A DNA stretch of 64,000 nt from Neorhizobium tomejilense (lineage in GTDB: Bacteria; Pseudomonadota; Alphaproteobacteria; Rhizobiales; Rhizobiaceae), in the NCBI GenBank assembly GCA_002968845.1, contig PVBG01000018.1, forward strand, positions 57,645-121,644. The letters run 5' to 3'. The translations under genes were made by a program, and so were the position numbers. A model generated the notes under the pieces. It was not told the DNA's origin. It made no database searches and saw nothing but the letters and a program-made list of their open reading frames with translations. Positions 1-8,477 of this stretch are shown here, piece by piece; within the stretch, counting starts at the first letter, position 1, and each line of letters opens with the position of its first letter.

Positions 1-277
1 CCTTCGTCGTCCTGATGAGCTTACGGTCCTCAAGCGCCTTGATCATCCTTGTCAGGCTGGGCGCAAGGAGCGCGGCACCTTGCGCCAATTCGGTGGCGTC
101 GATCTGCCCCCGTTCACTTAATAGCCGCAGCACACGCCATTGCTGCTCGGTCACATTGTGCTGCGCAAGCATCGGTCGAAAATGACCCATCACTGCTTCT
201 CGCGCCTTCAATAGTGCGATTGGGAGTGCCTGGCGGGTGCTACGCAGAAGGCGAGGGTGATTTTTATCCTGATCCAT
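1..277 (-). CDS. hpaR: HpaR/HpcR homoprotocatechuate operon repressor (MarR family), 3' end cut by window edge
   Basis: The reverse strand from an ATG at 277 reads without a stop to the window edge and begins MDQDKNHPRLLRSTRQ. About 92 residues are visible. They contain the MarR-type winged-helix region, including TEQQWRVLRLL and an ATELAQGAALLAPSLTR stretch that would be the recognition helix. In the MarR family this domain represses aromatic-degradation operons until an intermediate or substrate binds. The gene is divergent from the hpaF-led operon, the classical arrangement for hpaR, and a perfect TTAAC-GT-GTTAA palindrome lies between them. The C-terminal dimerisation part is outside the window. 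Assignment as HpaR rather than another MarR protein rests on sequence style plus context. Confidence 0.8.
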   Translation of the reverse strand, partial: MDQDKNHPRLLRSTRQALPIALLKAREAVMGHFRPMLAQHNVTEQQWRVLRLLSERGQIDATELAQGAALLAPSLTRMIKALEDRKLIRTTK

Positions 278-367
278 ATGAGGTGTCTAAGTGAGAATTT
301 ACCGGCCCGTCAATATTCGATCAGGCCGAGATCACCCGACGGTGGGTTGACAAAGGCTCAATAATTG

Positions 368-379
368 TTAACGTGTTAA
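368..379. promoter_or_regulatory. Candidate HpaR operator in hpaR-hpaF intergenic region
   Basis: TTAACGTGTTAA is a perfect 5-bp-arm palindrome with a 2-bp centre, 18 bases upstream of the hpaF start and just before its GGAGGA ribosome binding site. MarR proteins bind short palindromes of this kind that overlap the promoter they repress. That HpaR binds here is inferred from position. Confidence 0.45.
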
Positions 380-397
380 GTATCGGAGGAGCGATAA

Positions 398-787
398 ATG
401 CCACATTTCGTCATTGAAGGGTCCGCGAACCTGAAACCGCGCGTCGATTTCAAATCGCTGTGTGAGGTCATTCATAAAGCGATCCTCGACAGTGGGCTGT
501 TCGAACGTGGCGCGGTTCGTGTCCGAGTTTTGCTTAGCGATGACTACGCGATCGCTGACCTCGACGAGCGCAATTCTTTCATCGACATGAGCTTTCGTAT
601 TGGCGCGGGCAGATCTTCAGAAGAAAAGAAGCGTGTTGGCAACGCGATCGCGGCAGTCGTCAAGGCCGAGCTGCTGGACCTTTTCAGCGAGCCACATTTT
701 GCCCTCTCCCTTGAGGTGCGCGAGATAGATCCAGCCCTAAGCTGGAAAGACAATGCGATGCATGCGCGCCTTCGGGCGGGGACTTAG
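398..787 (+). CDS. hpaF: 5-carboxymethyl-2-hydroxymuconate Delta-isomerase
   Basis: A 129-residue protein of the usual length for CHM isomerase. It isomerises 5-carboxymethyl-2-hydroxymuconate to its oxo form after aldehyde oxidation by HpaE. It starts MPHFVIEGSANL; after removal of Met the N-terminal Pro is the catalytic base in this tautomerase-superfamily enzyme. The start is fixed by GGAGGA eight bases upstream and by the need for Pro at position 2. It is the first gene of the hpa operon and is followed after 56 bases by hpaE. Cytoplasmic. No anomaly seen. Confidence 0.93.
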   Translation: MPHFVIEGSANLKPRVDFKSLCEVIHKAILDSGLFERGAVRVRVLLSDDYAIADLDERNSFIDMSFRIGAGRSSEEKKRVGNAIAAVVKAELLDLFSEPHFALSLEVREIDPALSWKDNAMHARLRAGT

Positions 788-843
788 AAAACACCATTGA
801 ACATTGGCTGAGCGAATGCTGCTGCATTCGAGATGGAGATCTC

Positions 844-2361
844 ATGACGAATTTTGAAGACAACAAGAAAAAGGCCGATGCCTATCTTGCCCGGTTTCGC
901 GCCGGCGGCGTCCTCAACCACATTGCCGGAGAGGCTGTCCCTGCTTTAGATGGTGCCACGTTCGAAACAATCTCGCCCGTCGACTTGCAGCCTCTGGCGC
1001 AGGTCGCCCATGGCAAAGCGGCAGACATCGATCGTGCCGCCAAAGCCGCATCCGAGGCATTTCCCGCCTGGGCGGCAATGCCTGGTGACGCTCGCAAGGC
1101 GCTCCTGCACAAGATCGCTGACGCGATCGTTGCCCGCGCCGAGGAGATCGCCTTCGTCGAGTGCATGGACACCGGACAGTCCCTGAAATTCATGGCGAAG
1201 GCGGCACTACGTGGCGCAGAGAACTTTCGTTTCTTCGCAGACCGAGCACCAGAAGCAAGAGACGGCAAATCGATCCGTATTCCAGGCCAGGTAAACGTAA
1301 CAACGCGGAACCCCGTAGGCCCGGTCGGTGTGATCACGCCTTGGAACACGCCATTCATGCTATCCACCTGGAAGATTGCACCGGCCCTGGCGGCCGGTTG
1401 CACGATCGTCCACAAGCCGGCGGAATTCTCGCCGCTTACAGCACGCCTGCTGGTCGAGATTGCCGAAAGCGCCGGCCTTCCCAAAGGTGTTTGGAACCTC
1501 GTCAATGGTTTGGGAGAGGACGCCGGTAAAGCGCTGACAGAACATCCATTGATCAAGGCGATCGGGTTTGTTGGCGAAAGCCGGACGGGCTCAATGATCA
1601 TGAAGCAGGGTGCCGACACGCTCAAGCGCGTCCACTTCGAGCTCGGTGGCAAAAACCCGGTCATTGTTTTCGCTGACGCTGATCTGGAGCGAGCGGCGGA
1701 TGCTGCCGTATTCATGATCTATTCGCTCAACGGCGAACGCTGCACGTCCTCATCCCGATTGCTGGTCGAGGACAGCATCTACAGTAAGTTCACTGAAATG
1801 GTCGCCGAGAGGGCCAAACGTATCAAGGTCGGTCACCCGCTCGATCCGCAGACGGTCGTCGGACCTCTGATTCACCCTGTCCATGAACGCAAAGTGTTGG
1901 AATACGTCGAGATCGGCAAAGCCGAAGGCGCAACTGTCGCCGCCGGTGGCTATAAGGTCGATGGACCGGGTGGCGGATGCTACGTCGCTCCTACGCTCTT
2001 TACCAGTGCCGACAATGGAATGCGGATCGCCCAGGAAGAGATCTTTGGTCCGGTTCTGACCGCAATCCCGTTCAAGGACGAAGCGGATGCTTTGAAGATT
2101 GCCAACGATGTCCAATACGGTTTGACCGGTTATCTTTGGACTTCCGATGTCACGCGCGCTTTCAGGCTGACCGACCAGCTCGAGGCTGGCATGATCTGGG
2201 TCAATTCAGAGAACGTCCGCCACCTGCCGACCCCATTCGGCGGCGTCAAGAATTCCGGTATCGGACGAGACGGCGGAGACTGGTCGTTCGATTTCTACAT
2301 GGAAACCAAGAACATCGCTTTCGCCACGACTGCCCATGCGATCCAGAAATTGGGCGGCTGA
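844..2361 (+). CDS. hpaE: 5-carboxymethyl-2-hydroxymuconate semialdehyde dehydrogenase
   Basis: A 505-residue NAD-dependent aldehyde dehydrogenase. It oxidises the ring-cleavage semialdehyde made by HpaD to 5-carboxymethyl-2-hydroxymuconate. The cofactor and catalytic landmarks are visible: ITPWNTPF near residue 166, the general base Glu266 in FELGGKNP, the nucleophile Cys300 in GERCTSS and a typical EEIFGPV motif near 400. GAGAT precedes the ATG. The position between hpaF and hpaD makes HpaE the best reading among ALDH subfamilies. A strong hairpin lies just after the stop. Confidence 0.92.
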   Translation: MTNFEDNKKKADAYLARFRAGGVLNHIAGEAVPALDGATFETISPVDLQPLAQVAHGKAADIDRAAKAASEAFPAWAAMPGDARKALLHKIADAIVARAEEIAFVECMDTGQSLKFMAKAALRGAENFRFFADRAPEARDGKSIRIPGQVNVTTRNPVGPVGVITPWNTPFMLSTWKIAPALAAGCTIVHKPAEFSPLTARLLVEIAESAGLPKGVWNLVNGLGEDAGKALTEHPLIKAIGFVGESRTGSMIMKQGADTLKRVHFELGGKNPVIVFADADLERAADAAVFMIYSLNGERCTSSSRLLVEDSIYSKFTEMVAERAKRIKVGHPLDPQTVVGPLIHPVHERKVLEYVEIGKAEGATVAAGGYKVDGPGGGCYVAPTLFTSADNGMRIAQEEIFGPVLTAIPFKDEADALKIANDVQYGLTGYLWTSDVTRAFRLTDQLEAGMIWVNSENVRHLPTPFGGVKNSGIGRDGGDWSFDFYMETKNIAFATTAHAIQKLGG

Positions 2362-2380
2362 CGGGATTTCGCGACACTCT

Positions 2381-2405
2381 GGCCGCGTCAACAAAAGACG
2401 CGGCC
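2381..2405 (+). other. Intercistronic hairpin between hpaE and hpaD
   Basis: GGCCGCGTC, seven loop bases, then GACGCGGCC: perfect 9-bp GC-rich arms, without a following T-run. It sits 20 bases after the hpaE stop and 55 before hpaD. It is more likely an mRNA-stabilising or processing stem than a terminator, since the operon continues. Confidence 0.6.
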
Positions 2406-2460
2406 GCTTCGTAACAACAAAGCGCCGAACACGGGCTGTTTCGGCCCCGAGGAGGAAACC

Positions 2461-3441
2461 ATGCCGCTCCCGCAATTCAATCTCTATCCAGCGTTCAACA
2501 CGGTTCGGCTTAGCCATGTCGAATTCCTTGTTAAGGATCTCGCTGCCAGCCGTGCCTTCTATGTGGACATGCTCGGCCTTCAGGTCACAGACGAAGATTC
2601 TGATACGGTCTACCTGCGTGCCATGGAAGAACGCGGCCATCACTGCATGGTGCTCAAGAAGAGCGATACTTCGGCAATCAGTTACCTCGCCTTGAAGGTC
2701 TATTCCGAGGAAGATCTCGACAAAGCCAAGGCCTATTTCGATACAAAAGGTCAGAAGACGGCATGGGTGGAGCGCCCTTTCCAGGGACGCACCCTGCGCA
2801 CCCATGACAACTTCGGCATCCCGCTCGAATTCTATTTCAAGATGGATCGCCTGACCCCCATCCATCAAAAGTACGCGCTTTATCACGGGGTCAAACCACT
2901 CCGGATCGACCACTTCAACTGCTTCACGCCAGACGTCGATGCATCCGTCGCCTTTTACAACGATATTGGTTTCCGTGTTACGGAATACACCGAGGATGCA
3001 GAAAGCAAAAAACTGTTTGCCGCCTGGTTGCATCGAAAGGGTGGCGTCCATGACATGGCGTTCACAAACGGCGTCGGCCCGCGACTGCATCACACAGCAT
3101 TCTGGGTTCCAACACCTTTGAACATCATCGATCTCCTCGATCTTATGTCGACCACTGGATACCTCGCAAACATCGAACGGGGTCCAGGCCGTCACGGCAT
3201 CTCTAATGCATTTTTCCTCTACATCCTTGATCCGGACGGCCACCGCATCGAGATTTACTGCTCGGACTACCAGACTGTCGATCCCGATCTCGAGCCGATC
3301 AAATGGGACCTGAAGGATCCACAGCGTCAGACACTGTGGGGGGCACCTGCGCCGAGGTCTTGGTTCGAACACGGCAGTTTGTTCACCGACCTTCCAATCC
3401 AGGAGCCGCTTCTAAAGGCTCAACCGATCATCGCGCCCTGA
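2461..3441 (+). CDS. hpaD: 3,4-dihydroxyphenylacetate (homoprotocatechuate) 2,3-dioxygenase
   Basis: A 326-residue extradiol dioxygenase of the vicinal oxygen chelate (glyoxalase) type with two tandem domains. It opens the homoprotocatechuate ring next to the hydroxyls. The expected 2-His-1-Glu metal triad can be read as His151 (RIDHFN), His210 (RLHHTAF) and Glu264 (GHRIEIY); the spacings of about 59 and 54 residues match characterised homoprotocatechuate 2,3-dioxygenases. The start follows GAGGAAACC, a good ribosome binding site. It is the ring-cleavage step of the operon. Confidence 0.95.
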   Translation: MPLPQFNLYPAFNTVRLSHVEFLVKDLAASRAFYVDMLGLQVTDEDSDTVYLRAMEERGHHCMVLKKSDTSAISYLALKVYSEEDLDKAKAYFDTKGQKTAWVERPFQGRTLRTHDNFGIPLEFYFKMDRLTPIHQKYALYHGVKPLRIDHFNCFTPDVDASVAFYNDIGFRVTEYTEDAESKKLFAAWLHRKGGVHDMAFTNGVGPRLHHTAFWVPTPLNIIDLLDLMSTTGYLANIERGPGRHGISNAFFLYILDPDGHRIEIYCSDYQTVDPDLEPIKWDLKDPQRQTLWGAPAPRSWFEHGSLFTDLPIQEPLLKAQPIIAP

Positions 3442-3464
3442 TCTCGTTGCGAACACAGACGGCG

Positions 3465-3498
3465 AGGGACATTGGCAAGTCCTGTGTCCCTTTTCTCT
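3465..3498 (+). terminator. Terminator-like hairpin between hpaD and gabD
   Basis: AGGGACA, 13 loop bases, TGTCCCT, followed by a T-rich stretch (TTTCTCTT). It resembles a weak intrinsic terminator and could reduce transcription of the genes after hpaD; the next gene on the same strand starts 25 bases later, so read-through is likely. Confidence 0.45.
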
Positions 3499-3522
3499 TA
3501 GCCCACACGGAGTGACCAAGCG

Positions 3523-4989
3523 ATGCACCTGAAAGACCCAACGTTATTCCGCCAGGCCGCTTACATTGGTGGCGACTGGATCGAAGCAAACGATACGGAT
3601 GCCATCGCGGTCACAAACCCCGCAACTGGTGAGAAGATCGGCTCCGTTCCCAAACTGGCGGCGGCAGAAGCACGTGCGGCGATCGCGCATGCCGAAGATA
3701 CGCAGAAGGAATGGGCAGCGCGAACCGCGAAGGAGCGTAGCGTAATCCTGCGCAAGTGGTTTGAGTTGATGATGTCCAACCAGGATGACTTGGCGCACAT
3801 TCTCACACTCGAACAGGGAAAGCCGCTTCTCGAAGCAAAGGGTGAGATCGCCTATGGGGCAAGTTTCATCGAGTGGTTCGCCGAAGAAGCCAGACGCATC
3901 AACGGCGACATTATATCCGGCCATCAGCGAGACAAACGCATTCTGGTGATGAAGCAGCCGATTGGCGTCGTTGCAGCCATTACCCCTTGGAATTTTCCGA
4001 ACGCGATGATTACACGAAAAGCTGGCCCGGCGCTCGCAGCCGGATGTGCAATGGTATTGAAACCCGCTGCTCAGACGCCATTTTCCGCGATCGCTTTGGC
4101 GGTACTGGGGGAGCGGGCAGGATTGCCGGCAGGATTGTTCAGCGTGATCACCGGTTCATCTCGCGAAATCGGCGCCGAGATGACCTCAAATCCCATCGTA
4201 CGTAAACTCACATTCACTGGGTCGACGGAAGTTGGTGCCGAACTTTACCGTCAGTCTGCTCCCACGATCAAAAAACTTGGTCTGGAGCTGGGCGGCAATG
4301 CGCCCTTCATCGTGTTCGATGATGCAGATCTCGACGCAGCCGTCGAAGGCGCCTTGATCGCGAAGTTCAGGAACAATGGTCAGACCTGCGTTTGCGCCAA
4401 TCGCCTGTACGTCCAGGATACGGTCTATGACGCGTTCGCTGAAAAGCTGGCCAAAGCCGTTAGTAAGCTTCGGACCGGAAACGGGTTCGAGGAGGGTGTT
4501 GGGCTCGGACCCTTGATCGATGAAGCGGCTCTCAAGAAAGTCGAAGAGCACGTTCAGGATGCCGTATCGAAGGGCGCAACCGTCATTCAAGGCGGAAAAG
4601 CGCATGAACTTGGCGGCACCTTCTACGAAGCGACTGTTCTCACAGGCGTCACCCAAGACATGGCCGTGGCATCCGAAGAAACCTTTGGGCCTATCGCGCC
4701 GCTCTTTCGCTTCGAGAATGAGACTGATGTGGTTGAAAAGGCGAATGACACGGAATTCGGTCTCGCCTCCTATTTCTACGCGAAGGATCTGTCGCGGGTG
4801 TTTCGAGTTGCCGAGGCCCTCGAATATGGAATGGTTGGCGTGAATACCGGCCTGATATCCACTGCTGAAGCACCGTTCGGCGGCGTAAAGTCGTCCGGGC
4901 TAGGCCGTGAAGGCTCCAAATACGGCATCGATGACTACCTCGAGCTCAAATACGTATGCCTTGGTGGCATCACAACAAAAGAACAATAA
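3523..4989 (+). CDS. gabD: NAD(P)-dependent succinate-semialdehyde dehydrogenase
   Basis: A 488-residue ALDH of the GabD/SSADH type. It would oxidise succinate semialdehyde, released by HpaI at the end of this pathway, to succinate for the TCA cycle. Visible marks are TPWNFPNAM, Glu255 in LELGGNAPF, Cys289 in GQTCVCAN and the C-terminal GGVKSSGLGREGSKYG signature typical of GabD. It lies inside the hpa operon, 12 bases before hpaG, so the final product is handled locally. It might also oxidise arylacetaldehydes made by the 9698-11326 enzyme; that is inference. Confidence 0.9.
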   Translation: MHLKDPTLFRQAAYIGGDWIEANDTDAIAVTNPATGEKIGSVPKLAAAEARAAIAHAEDTQKEWAARTAKERSVILRKWFELMMSNQDDLAHILTLEQGKPLLEAKGEIAYGASFIEWFAEEARRINGDIISGHQRDKRILVMKQPIGVVAAITPWNFPNAMITRKAGPALAAGCAMVLKPAAQTPFSAIALAVLGERAGLPAGLFSVITGSSREIGAEMTSNPIVRKLTFTGSTEVGAELYRQSAPTIKKLGLELGGNAPFIVFDDADLDAAVEGALIAKFRNNGQTCVCANRLYVQDTVYDAFAEKLAKAVSKLRTGNGFEEGVGLGPLIDEAALKKVEEHVQDAVSKGATVIQGGKAHELGGTFYEATVLTGVTQDMAVASEETFGPIAPLFRFENETDVVEKANDTEFGLASYFYAKDLSRVFRVAEALEYGMVGVNTGLISTAEAPFGGVKSSGLGREGSKYGIDDYLELKYVCLGGITTKEQ

Positions 4990-5001
4990 AGGAAAGTCCG
5001 T

Positions 5002-5871
5002 ATGCATCCCCGTTTTGCATCTTTTTCCAATTCCGGTCGTCAGGGTTACGGACTAATCCGCGAAGATGGCGTGGTGGACCTGTCCGTCAGGTTCCGCCCG
5101 CGTTTTCCGACCCTGCGCGAAGTTATCGCCGCAGGTGCTTTGGACATGCTGGCCGAGAAAGGTCAATCGGCCCCCGTCGACTATCCCCTGGCTGCGGTTA
5201 CATTGGACATTCCAATCCCGTCGCCGGAAAAGATCATCTGCGTCGGCGTCAATTTTCCGGACCGTAACGAGGAATACAAAGATGGGCAGACAGCGCCCAC
5301 CAATCCGTCGCTGTTTATCCGCTTCCCGCGATCCTTCACGGGTCACGATCAGCCGCTGATCCGGCCACCGGAGAGCCCTCAACTCGATTATGAGGGGGAA
5401 ATAGTTATCGTTATTGGCAAAGAAGGTCGACGCATTCCAGAAAGCGACGCTCTCTCACATATAGCGGCTCTGTCGCTCTGCAACGAAGGGACGCTGCGGG
5501 ATTGGGTCCGGCACGCCAAGTTCAACGTTACCCAAGGCAAGAACTTCGATGCCTCTGGCTCGATTGGGCCATGGATTGTTCCGTATACTGACGAAAGTCA
5601 GCTGGCGGACATCAAGCTGGAGACGCGGGTCAATGGTGAGGTCCGTCAGAATGATCGAACCAGTCGAATGATTTTCTCATTCCGGAAGATCATCAATTAC
5701 GTCTCAACCTTCACGACACTCGTTCCAGGCGACGTGATCGTCTGCGGAACACCTACTGGCGCGGGAGCACGCTTCGATCCGCCGATCTGGCTGAAGCCGG
5801 GCGATATCGTTGAGGTCGAGGCCGACGGTATCGGTCTGTTGCGCAACACCATTGCCGACGAGAGGATCTGA
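5002..5871 (+). CDS. hpaG: Fumarylacetoacetate hydrolase-family protein, HpaG-type decarboxylase/isomerase
   Basis: A 289-residue FAH-fold enzyme. In the pathway this step is the decarboxylation of 5-oxopent-3-ene-1,2,5-tricarboxylate and isomerisation to 2-oxohept-3-enedioate. The metal-binding acidic cluster is visible in LDYEGEIVIVIGKEG (about residues 131-145) and the FAH core motif in VPGDVIVCGTPTGAG near 240. E. coli HpaG is a tandem double-domain protein of about 430 residues, whereas this is a single-domain protein of the common bacterial FAH length. It might therefore work as a homodimer of identical domains. It is followed directly by hpaH. Confidence 0.82.
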   Translation: MHPRFASFSNSGRQGYGLIREDGVVDLSVRFRPRFPTLREVIAAGALDMLAEKGQSAPVDYPLAAVTLDIPIPSPEKIICVGVNFPDRNEEYKDGQTAPTNPSLFIRFPRSFTGHDQPLIRPPESPQLDYEGEIVIVIGKEGRRIPESDALSHIAALSLCNEGTLRDWVRHAKFNVTQGKNFDASGSIGPWIVPYTDESQLADIKLETRVNGEVRQNDRTSRMIFSFRKIINYVSTFTTLVPGDVIVCGTPTGAGARFDPPIWLKPGDIVEVEADGIGLLRNTIADERI

Positions 5872-5872
5872 G

Positions 5873-6676
5873 ATGCTGTCCACCGCAGACATAGAAACAG
5901 CTGTTGCCGCGCTGGACGAAGCCGAACGGACTCGCGTTCAGACCGGGCTTTTGTCACTTCAGCATCCGGACATGGTGATGGATGATGCCTATGCGATCCA
6001 GTCTGCGTGGGTGAAAAAGAAAGTATCCGACGGACGTCAGGTGGTGGGCTGGAAAATTGGTCTCACATCGAAGGCGATGCAATATGCCCTCAACATCAAC
6101 ATTCCAGACTCTGGGGTATTGCTGGACGACATGGTCTTTGAGGACAGTTCGGTCGTCCCAAAAGACCGGTTTATTCAGCCGAGGATCGAAGCTGAAATCG
6201 CCTTTATCATGAAAGCGCCTCTAAAGGGGCCGAACGTGACCGTCGTCGATGTACTCAATGCCACCGATTATGTCACTCCAGCCCTCGAAATTCTCGACAC
6301 GCGGATTCTTCGGGTGGATCCCCAGACGAAAAAAAACCGTAACGTCCTCGATACGATCTCTGACAATGCTGCGAACGCCGGCATCGTAACGGGCGGCCGC
6401 GCTGTGCGCCCGGATCAACTGGATATGCGTTGGATGGGTGCCATAGTGTCTCGCAACGCGGAGGTCGAAGAGACTGGGCTTGGCGCGGGCGTCCTCAATC
6501 AACCTGCTCGTGGTGTTGCGTGGCTTGCCAATCGGCTGTCGCAATATGGAGACGGAATAGAAGCAGGGCAGGTGGTCCTCGCCGGCTCGTTCATTCGACC
6601 GATTGAGGCACGTCATGGAGACACGATCGTAGGCGATTTCGGGCCCTACGGAACTGTAAGCCTGTATTTCGAATAG
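5873..6676 (+). CDS. hpaH: 2-oxohept-3-ene-1,7-dioate hydratase
   Basis: A 267-residue member of the vinylpyruvate hydratase family (FAH-like fold). It adds water to 2-oxohept-3-enedioate to give 4-hydroxy-2-oxoheptanedioate. Family features seen are VGWKIGLTSKAMQ near residue 54, PRIEAEIAF near 103 and the C-terminal VLAGSFIRP. I chose the ATG at 5873, one base after the hpaG stop, because it gives the family N terminus (MLSTADIETAVAALDEAE); an earlier in-frame ATG at 5810 lies inside hpaG. Confidence 0.92.
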   Translation: MLSTADIETAVAALDEAERTRVQTGLLSLQHPDMVMDDAYAIQSAWVKKKVSDGRQVVGWKIGLTSKAMQYALNINIPDSGVLLDDMVFEDSSVVPKDRFIQPRIEAEIAFIMKAPLKGPNVTVVDVLNATDYVTPALEILDTRILRVDPQTKKNRNVLDTISDNAANAGIVTGGRAVRPDQLDMRWMGAIVSRNAEVEETGLGAGVLNQPARGVAWLANRLSQYGDGIEAGQVVLAGSFIRPIEARHGDTIVGDFGPYGTVSLYFE

Positions 6677-6685
6677 GGGAAAACC

Positions 6686-7495
6686 ATGCCAGCTCCAACC
6701 AACACCTTCAAAAGGGCGCTTCAGGAAAAGCGGCTTCAAACCGGATTTTGGCAAGCTCTGGCAAATCCTTACACGGTCGAAATATCAGCGGACGCCGGCT
6801 TCGACTGGCTCCTTCTCGATGCCGAACATGCGCCAAACGATATCCCGCTCCTGGTCGCCCAGTTACAGGCGATGAAAGGTTCAGCCAGTCACGCGGTTAT
6901 CAGGCCGCCAATCGGCGAGACATACATCATAAAACAGCTGCTCGACATCGGCGCGCAAACACTCCTGATCCCGATGGTTGACAGCAAAGAGGTCGCCGAG
7001 AATTTAGTAAAGGCCGTGTCTTATCCCCCGCGCGGGGTCCGGGGCGTTGGTGCAGCGCTGGCTCGTGCCTCACGCTTCAACCGGATTCCGGACTACCTCC
7101 AGACGGCAAACGACGAAATCTGTCTCTTGCTTCAGATCGAAAGCCGCGCAGGTTTGGCCGCGCTAGATGAAATCGCATCGATCGACGGCGTCGACGGCGT
7201 GTTCATCGGCCCGGCTGATCTCGCAGCTGACATGGGCTATCTTGGTAAGCCGGGAGCCCCGGAAGTCCAAGAAGAAGTTGAGAAGGCCCTCCTGCGCATC
7301 CAGTCCCATGGAAAAGCTGCAGGAATCTTGACCGCCGATCTGTCGCTTGCCAGGCGCTACGTCGATCTCGGTGCAACATTCGTTGCCATTGGCAATGATG
7401 TCACTTTATTTGCGAACGCCACGACGCGGCTGATTGAGGAATTCGGTCGTACCGCTTCCAGCCAGGATTCTGCGAGCTCAGGGAGCGGGTACTGA
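6686..7495 (+). CDS. hpaI: 4-hydroxy-2-oxoheptane-1,7-dioate aldolase
   Basis: A 269-residue class II aldolase of the HpcH/HpaI family. It cleaves the C7 hydroxy-oxo acid to pyruvate and succinate semialdehyde. Recognisable are LLLDAEHAPND with the catalytic His, GVRGVGAALARASRFN, the metal-ligand Glu in LLQIESRAGL and the GPADLAADMG motif with the metal-ligand Asp. It begins nine bases after hpaH. It is the last enzyme of the ring-cleavage operon. The 4-hydroxyphenylacetate hydroxylase genes (hpaBC) and a transporter are not in the visible part. Confidence 0.95.
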   Translation: MPAPTNTFKRALQEKRLQTGFWQALANPYTVEISADAGFDWLLLDAEHAPNDIPLLVAQLQAMKGSASHAVIRPPIGETYIIKQLLDIGAQTLLIPMVDSKEVAENLVKAVSYPPRGVRGVGAALARASRFNRIPDYLQTANDEICLLLQIESRAGLAALDEIASIDGVDGVFIGPADLAADMGYLGKPGAPEVQEEVEKALLRIQSHGKAAGILTADLSLARRYVDLGATFVAIGNDVTLFANATTRLIEEFGRTASSQDSASSGSGY

Positions 7496-7846
7496 TGTCG
7501 TATCTTGAAAAATCCAGGGCGGACCGTGTCGCCCTCAAGCAAGACGGATTGCTGTGTTTTCTTCTGCTGCTCGTCGCATCAACTACCCTTACAATATGCT
7601 CCCTCATACTGGCTTATCGTCCGTATGCTTTTTTGCGTAACGATCGCTCCAGCAGTCGTCGGGATGATTCCTATGACAATTGCATTCACCAAATTCGCGC
7701 TTGAGGCGTCGCTTTGGCGGAGAAGGCGCTATCTTCTTCCGGCAGCTTCAATCGCCGGAATGGTTATGGCGTCCGGTTTCGTCATCGCAATCGCAGATCG
7801 GGTAGCGATATCGAAGGTAGCCGATAGCCTGCTTTTGGCGTTGTAG
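7495..7846 (+). pseudogene. Possible frameshifted small membrane protein after hpaI
   Basis: An ATG overlapping the hpaI stop opens MSYLEKSRADRVALKQDG, followed by a hydrophobic run (LLCFLLLLVASTTLTICS). About 50 codons in, the plausible reading moves to the +1 frame, which continues with APAVVGMIPMTIAFTKFALE and a second hydrophobic stretch (SIAGMVMASGFVIAIAD), stopping at 7846. Together this would be a ~115-residue protein with three hydrophobic segments. No family was recognised. It may be a broken gene or simply non-coding; the rest of the 360-base gap shows nothing else. Confidence 0.25.
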
Positions 7847-7855
7847 TTGATCCCG

Positions 7856-8344
7856 CTAGGTCTGAATAATCTGCAACGGGAGTTCGGTACTCTTCTTAAG
7901 GGTCCGTAGCACGATGCTGGAGGTGACCGACGCCAGTCCACCCGTGACCTTGATCATACGCTCCAAGAAGATGCTGAGGTGGTCAAGATCGCTGGCCACA
8001 ATCTTCATCAGGAAATCCGCATCGCCCGTCTGGGAGTAGCATTCCAGGATCTCTGGCGCCGTTTCGATGAAGCGGTGCAGTTGAGCATTCCCTTCCTCTG
8101 TGTGGGACCGAAGGCTAACCAGCGTGTGCGCAACAACGGAAAAACCGAGTTTTTCCGGGTTCAAAATCGCTACAACGTTCTGGATCAGACCCTCGCTTCT
8201 CAGCCGGTCAAGCCGCCGCGAGCATTGAGCTGCTGACAGATTGACGACTTGCGACAGTTCAGTCTGTGTCAGCTCAGCATTGCTTTGAATAGCCGCGAGA
8301 AGACGGATATCGAATTGATCTAGGGTATGTAACTTTGAGATCAT
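7856..8344 (-). CDS. Lrp/AsnC family transcriptional regulator (first of four)
   Basis: A 162-residue Lrp/AsnC protein. An N-terminal winged helix (LDQFDIRLLAAIQ ... LSAAQCSRRLDRLRSEGLI) is followed by the RAM ligand-binding domain (ILECYSQTGDADFLMKIVASDL). It is divergent from the aromatic aminotransferase gene at 8478. Lrp-type local regulators typically sense an amino acid and activate an adjacent catabolic operon, so an aromatic amino acid is the likely effector here (inference). The shared 133-base intergenic region is AT-rich and carries an inverted repeat at 8380-8416. Confidence 0.9.
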   Translation of the reverse strand: MISKLHTLDQFDIRLLAAIQSNAELTQTELSQVVNLSAAQCSRRLDRLRSEGLIQNVVAILNPEKLGFSVVAHTLVSLRSHTEEGNAQLHRFIETAPEILECYSQTGDADFLMKIVASDLDHLSIFLERMIKVTGGLASVTSSIVLRTLKKSTELPLQIIQT

Positions 8345-8379
8345 GTCAAAATATCTGCATAATTTGCGGAAAGTTGGTG

Positions 8380-8416
8380 ATTTTCATGTAAGATAATATC
8401 TCCATATGCTGAAAAT
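8380..8416. promoter_or_regulatory. AT-rich inverted repeat between lrp gene and aminotransferase
   Basis: ATTTTCA (8380-8386) and TGAAAAT (8410-8416) are perfect inverted 7-bp arms in AT-rich DNA between the divergent starts. Lrp/AsnC proteins favour such AT-rich, weakly palindromic sites. The ribosome binding site AGGAGGT of the aminotransferase lies downstream at 8464. Confidence 0.35.
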
Positions 8417-8477
8417 TGCAAACATACCTCACTAAAGCGCCTGTAGGCTTACGCCACGTTCTTAGGAGGTAGACAAC

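Noticed and set aside
2206..3372. 388-codon minus-strand open frame opposite hpaD
   Set aside because: Shadow of the high-GC hpaD gene; no family motif or ribosome site, while the plus strand has the full dioxygenase with its metal ligands.
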